Source: Tillus elongatus
Lineage: Eukaryota > Arthropoda > Insecta > Coleoptera > Cleridae
DNA: 64,000 bases
Reading direction: 5' to 3'
Assembly (NCBI GenBank): GCA_964006375.1
Contig: OZ023264.1
Location: 175,579,510 to 175,643,509 of the forward strand
In this document: one piece after another, positions 61,499 through 64,000 of the stretch
How the letters are laid out: each line of letters opens with the position of its first letter
Position numbering within the stretch: the stretch's first letter is position 1
Program-made: the position numbers and the translations under genes
The notes under the pieces: model-generated
Told to the model about the DNA's origin: nothing
Databases searched by the model: none
Seen by the model: only the letters and a program-made list of their open reading frames with translations

Positions 61499-62579
61499 AA
61501 AAAGTTCGGGACGCAGCAAGTGCGTTATAGTAGTGAATTTTCATAAAAAATGTTTTTAATTACAAATATATGTGTTTATTTTAAGAAAGCAGGCATCAAA
61601 TTTGGTTACCAGTATAACTTTTACAATAGAAACAATGTGTCATGTTTCATCAAAATAACTTTATTGTTTGAAAATGTACACACATTTTCGAAAGAAACTT
61701 AAAGTGGTCCCGAAAAAACTGATTTCTTAGTCAACCTTATAGGTTAATAGCAAATTGAGCTATTCAAATTTGAAGCATTTAATGAAAATTCTTTTCTTAC
61801 AAACATGCATTATGTTTCGATGGAAAATGCAAAAATGCAATAACATAAGGCGTGTTCGACAAGTCAAAAAAAAAAAGAAAATTTGTATCACCAACGACTT
61901 ATGGGCCATCCTGTGATTGTAGAAGTAATTTTTTAAGATGTAGCTCAAGACACCCTTTAATTAATGTCTACAACTTTTTTTTCGTATCTTGTATCATAAC
62001 GGATATATTGAGCTTTATTGATTTTTTACGAAAATTCGACAAAAATTATATAGCATTAAACGATAAATTCTATAGCTGAGATTACTACCAAAGCGTCAGA
62101 GAAAGGGTCTATTTGAAATGAATTTTCTGGAAATATTTTAGTAGAATGAAGGACAATGGCGGTTGAAGCTAAGACGTCAGGTTTTGTAAAACATTATTCT
62201 TGAGACATTTTCTTTCCACAGTTGGTATTAGTTTCAGGTTCTTTGCCTAAATGTTGCTAATTTTGACGTTTTAAATCGCGACTTTGACGTTTTGAGGAAA
62301 ACCCCAATTTATTTTCCTTTAAATGCTTATAACTTTTTTGTCTTTTAACCTACAGAGCTAAATTTTTGTACGTGATTTACCTATAACCGTAAAAACCTGC
62401 GTACCAAATTTGGTTGGCTTTGTTACTTCCGGAGATATAATTTTTTTTCGAAAGAAAACACAAAGTTTTCCGGAAAAACCTGGTCCGAATTTCCTGGCTA
62501 ACAAACTTATCCAAGCCACTTGCAAAAGTATGGTATTCAAATTTAATCAAAACCGGCCCATTATTTTTTGAGTTATCGG

Positions 62580-62667
<88 letters not shown>

Positions 62668-62757
62668 GTGCTCAATTAAAGAAATTTTTTCAAAATTGAA
62701 AAGTCGGGACCTCCTCATTAGTGAATTTTTGTTTAAGAAAATTCACTTAGATGCAAT
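61499..62757 (+). mobile_element. Repeat H, complete copy with TA array
   Basis: 5' end TTCGGGACGCAGCAAGTGCG, then TAGTAGTGAATTTTCATAAA. The internal inverted copy of the 5' end is lost (TTTAATGAAAATTCTTTTCT instead). The middle has GACGTTTTAAATCGCGACTT and TTGACGTTTTGAGGAAAA, then GAGTTATCGGT, the TA array, a shortened end segment (GTGCTCAATTAAAGAAATTT) and the hairpin ATTAGTGAATTTTTGTTTAA / AAAATTCACTTA. 1259 bp. Confidence 0.7.
62581..62661. repeat. (TA)n array inside H
   Basis: 81 bp of perfect TA at the standard H position. Confidence 0.95.
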
Positions 62758-62771
62758 ATTTGCGTGTATCG

Positions 62772-62773
<2 letters not shown>

Positions 62774-62852
<79 letters not shown>
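62774..62852. repeat. (TA)n array
   Basis: 79 bp of perfect TA about 20 bp beyond the H hairpin. No H or mariner end directly abuts it on the right. Confidence 0.95.
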
Positions 62853-62855
<3 letters not shown>

Positions 62856-63438
62856 ACCGGAGAAACATATAGCAATTTTGGTCTATAAAGAGACAGAAAT
62901 AGAGAGACAGTGTATGTACATATATGTAAATATACATATAAACACATGACAGCTGGCTCTTTGCAAGATCTTCACTCCAGCCCCAGCCCCATTCTAACGT
63001 CGGTGCAAGTGTTCAATACCCACCTATTTCTGTCACAGTTTGACAGAAGCGGCACGAAAAGAGATGTATTATATTGAAGAGCGAAATGTTGAAATTCGAC
63101 ATTACTTCCATAGCACTGGCGGATAAATTTGTCATACGTTTTCAAGATTTATACAGAGATCTTTATTAAATGCCGAGCTTTCGGAATAGTTTTTTTCATT
63201 CTCAAGGCTACAACATGGAAAGAAAAAAGTTTACAATTTACATATAAAAAATAGAAAGGTTTAAAATACTTACATATAACGCTAGTTTTACTTTAACTAA
63301 TTATGGAATAACAAACGTGAAAGAAACAACCTTTTTGTAAATTTGACTGAAGTCGAACAGTGTCACACTGACATAAGCAGCTAACTATTGTGTCTTTGAA
63401 TTTGTTTTTTGTTTTTATCTAGGAAATATAAAGAGGGG
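62853..63438. other. No recognised gene; possible Penelope flank
   Basis: No coding signal. On the minus strand TAGCCTTGAGAATGAAAAAA followed by ATTCCGAAAGCTCGGCATTT (63170-63215) resembles the 'gaa...CGAAAGCTCGG' text commonly found near Penelope-like element ends, so it may belong to the next feature. Confidence 0.35.
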
Positions 63439-64000
63439 TAGTGATTGTGTAACATCCTTTATAAAATCGGAAAAGTATCTCTTATGTAATAATCATTGTT
63501 GGCATTGTAAGCTTTTGTTAAAATTTCTGTGATTGGTATAGGTAATTTACTATTAGGTGAATTTATGGAAGAAATAATTGGCCTTAAAAATAAAACAGGT
63601 TTATGAATTTTAGGAAGACCATAGTCATTTGGACACGTCTGATTATATATTGTTAATTTTTTAGCCATTTTTTGTGTAATAAAATTATTGTTTTTTTAAT
63701 TTAGAAACTATTTTATTAGCTTTTTGTTGAAAGGTGGATGTTGGGTCTGTGGTTAATTTTTTGTAATAATTTTCGTCAGAAAGTAAAGAATTGGAAAGCT
63801 CAATTTACTGATCCTTATTCATAATAACTGTGACATTGCCTTTGTCAGATCTTGTAACTATAAGGTTGTTATTTGATTTAAAAAAAGAAACTGATTTTTT
63901 GTAAAGTATTTCTAGGTAGGTGAACTTTGTTTGTTTTTGATAAAAATGTATTAGATTGTTAATTACTTGTGATCTGTATATATTGCTATAAAATAGATGG
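63439..64000 (-). pseudogene. Penelope-like element reverse transcriptase, broken, runs off the window
   Basis: On the minus strand from the window edge: NNLIVTRSDKGNVTVIMNK (Penelope N-terminal block), a stop, then LLSDENYYKKLTTDPTSTFQ and KANKIVSKLKK, another stop, and NDYGLPKIHKPVLFLRPIIS SINSP in the frame 63668-63459. YGLPKIHKP...LRPI is the signature of Penelope-like reverse transcriptases. It ends in a stop after YYIRDTFPIL. The polymerase core with YVDD is not present on this side. Confidence 0.85.

Overview
This is a gene-poor, AT-rich stretch of animal nuclear DNA. The mix of repeats (Tc1/mariner families, a pogo-like element with a PHD finger, piggyBac, hAT, a CsRn1-type Ty3/gypsy element with a CHCC Gag motif, R1-like and CR1/Jockey-group LINEs, Penelope-like pieces, a tRNA-derived SINE, very long (TA)n arrays) points to an arthropod, most likely an insect. 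I cannot name the species. I found no convincing host gene: nearly every long open frame is a transposable-element gene or its remnant, and many short frames are only (TA)n read as Tyr-Ile.

Layout. 1-7.2 kb: fragments of a dispersed repeat here called H, (TA)n arrays, and a mariner-like element (family A, copy 1) with a broken transposase. 7.3-10.5 kb: a broken CR1/Jockey-group LINE. 11.6-13.6 kb: mariner A copy 2 between TA arrays. 14.3-16.4 kb: two H elements head to tail. 16.4-18.7 kb: a second LINE remnant (minus). 18.7-19.1 kb: a foldback repeat. 19.5-20.9 kb: an R1-like LINE tail. 21.0-21.4 kb: a Penelope GIY-YIG remnant. 22.2-24.2 kb: an H element carrying mariner A copy 3 and a SINE head. 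24.3-25.8 kb: a LINE RNase H domain split by a probable solo LTR. 26.1-28.1 kb: a LINE (minus). 29.2-30.3 kb: a piggyBac remnant. 31.3-33.4 kb: mariner-like element F. 33.7-37.0 kb: an H element with mariner-like element E inside its TA array. 38.3-38.8 kb: a foldback with TA arrays. 42.4-43.1 kb: a palindrome of about 500 bp. 44.4-46.3 kb: a second copy of the 7.3-kb LINE, inverted. 47.1-51.9 kb: a structurally intact gypsy element with identical-looking LTRs, nested in a SINE. 52.9-55.7 kb: an intact pogo-like element. 56.1-59.1 kb: LINE remnants. 59.1-60.7 kb: a hAT remnant. 61.0-62.8 kb: a complete SINE and an H element. 63.4 kb to the end: a Penelope-like reverse transcriptase remnant.

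Two elements look capable of activity: the gypsy element (open gag and pol, matching 319-bp LTRs, 4-bp target duplication) and the pogo-like element (open 619-codon transposase, TA-flanked inverted ends, at least nine copies of a short motif near both ends). The rest is broken by stops, frameshifts, deletions or later insertions.

The most interesting structure is repeat H, about 0.7-1.35 kb, with a constant 5' end, an internal (TA)n array and a 3' hairpin whose arm also occurs near the 5' end. This resembles HINE/DINE-1-type non-autonomous Helentrons. Its TA arrays have repeatedly received TA-targeting mariner elements. Boundaries and relationships were read by eye; divergence values were not computed.
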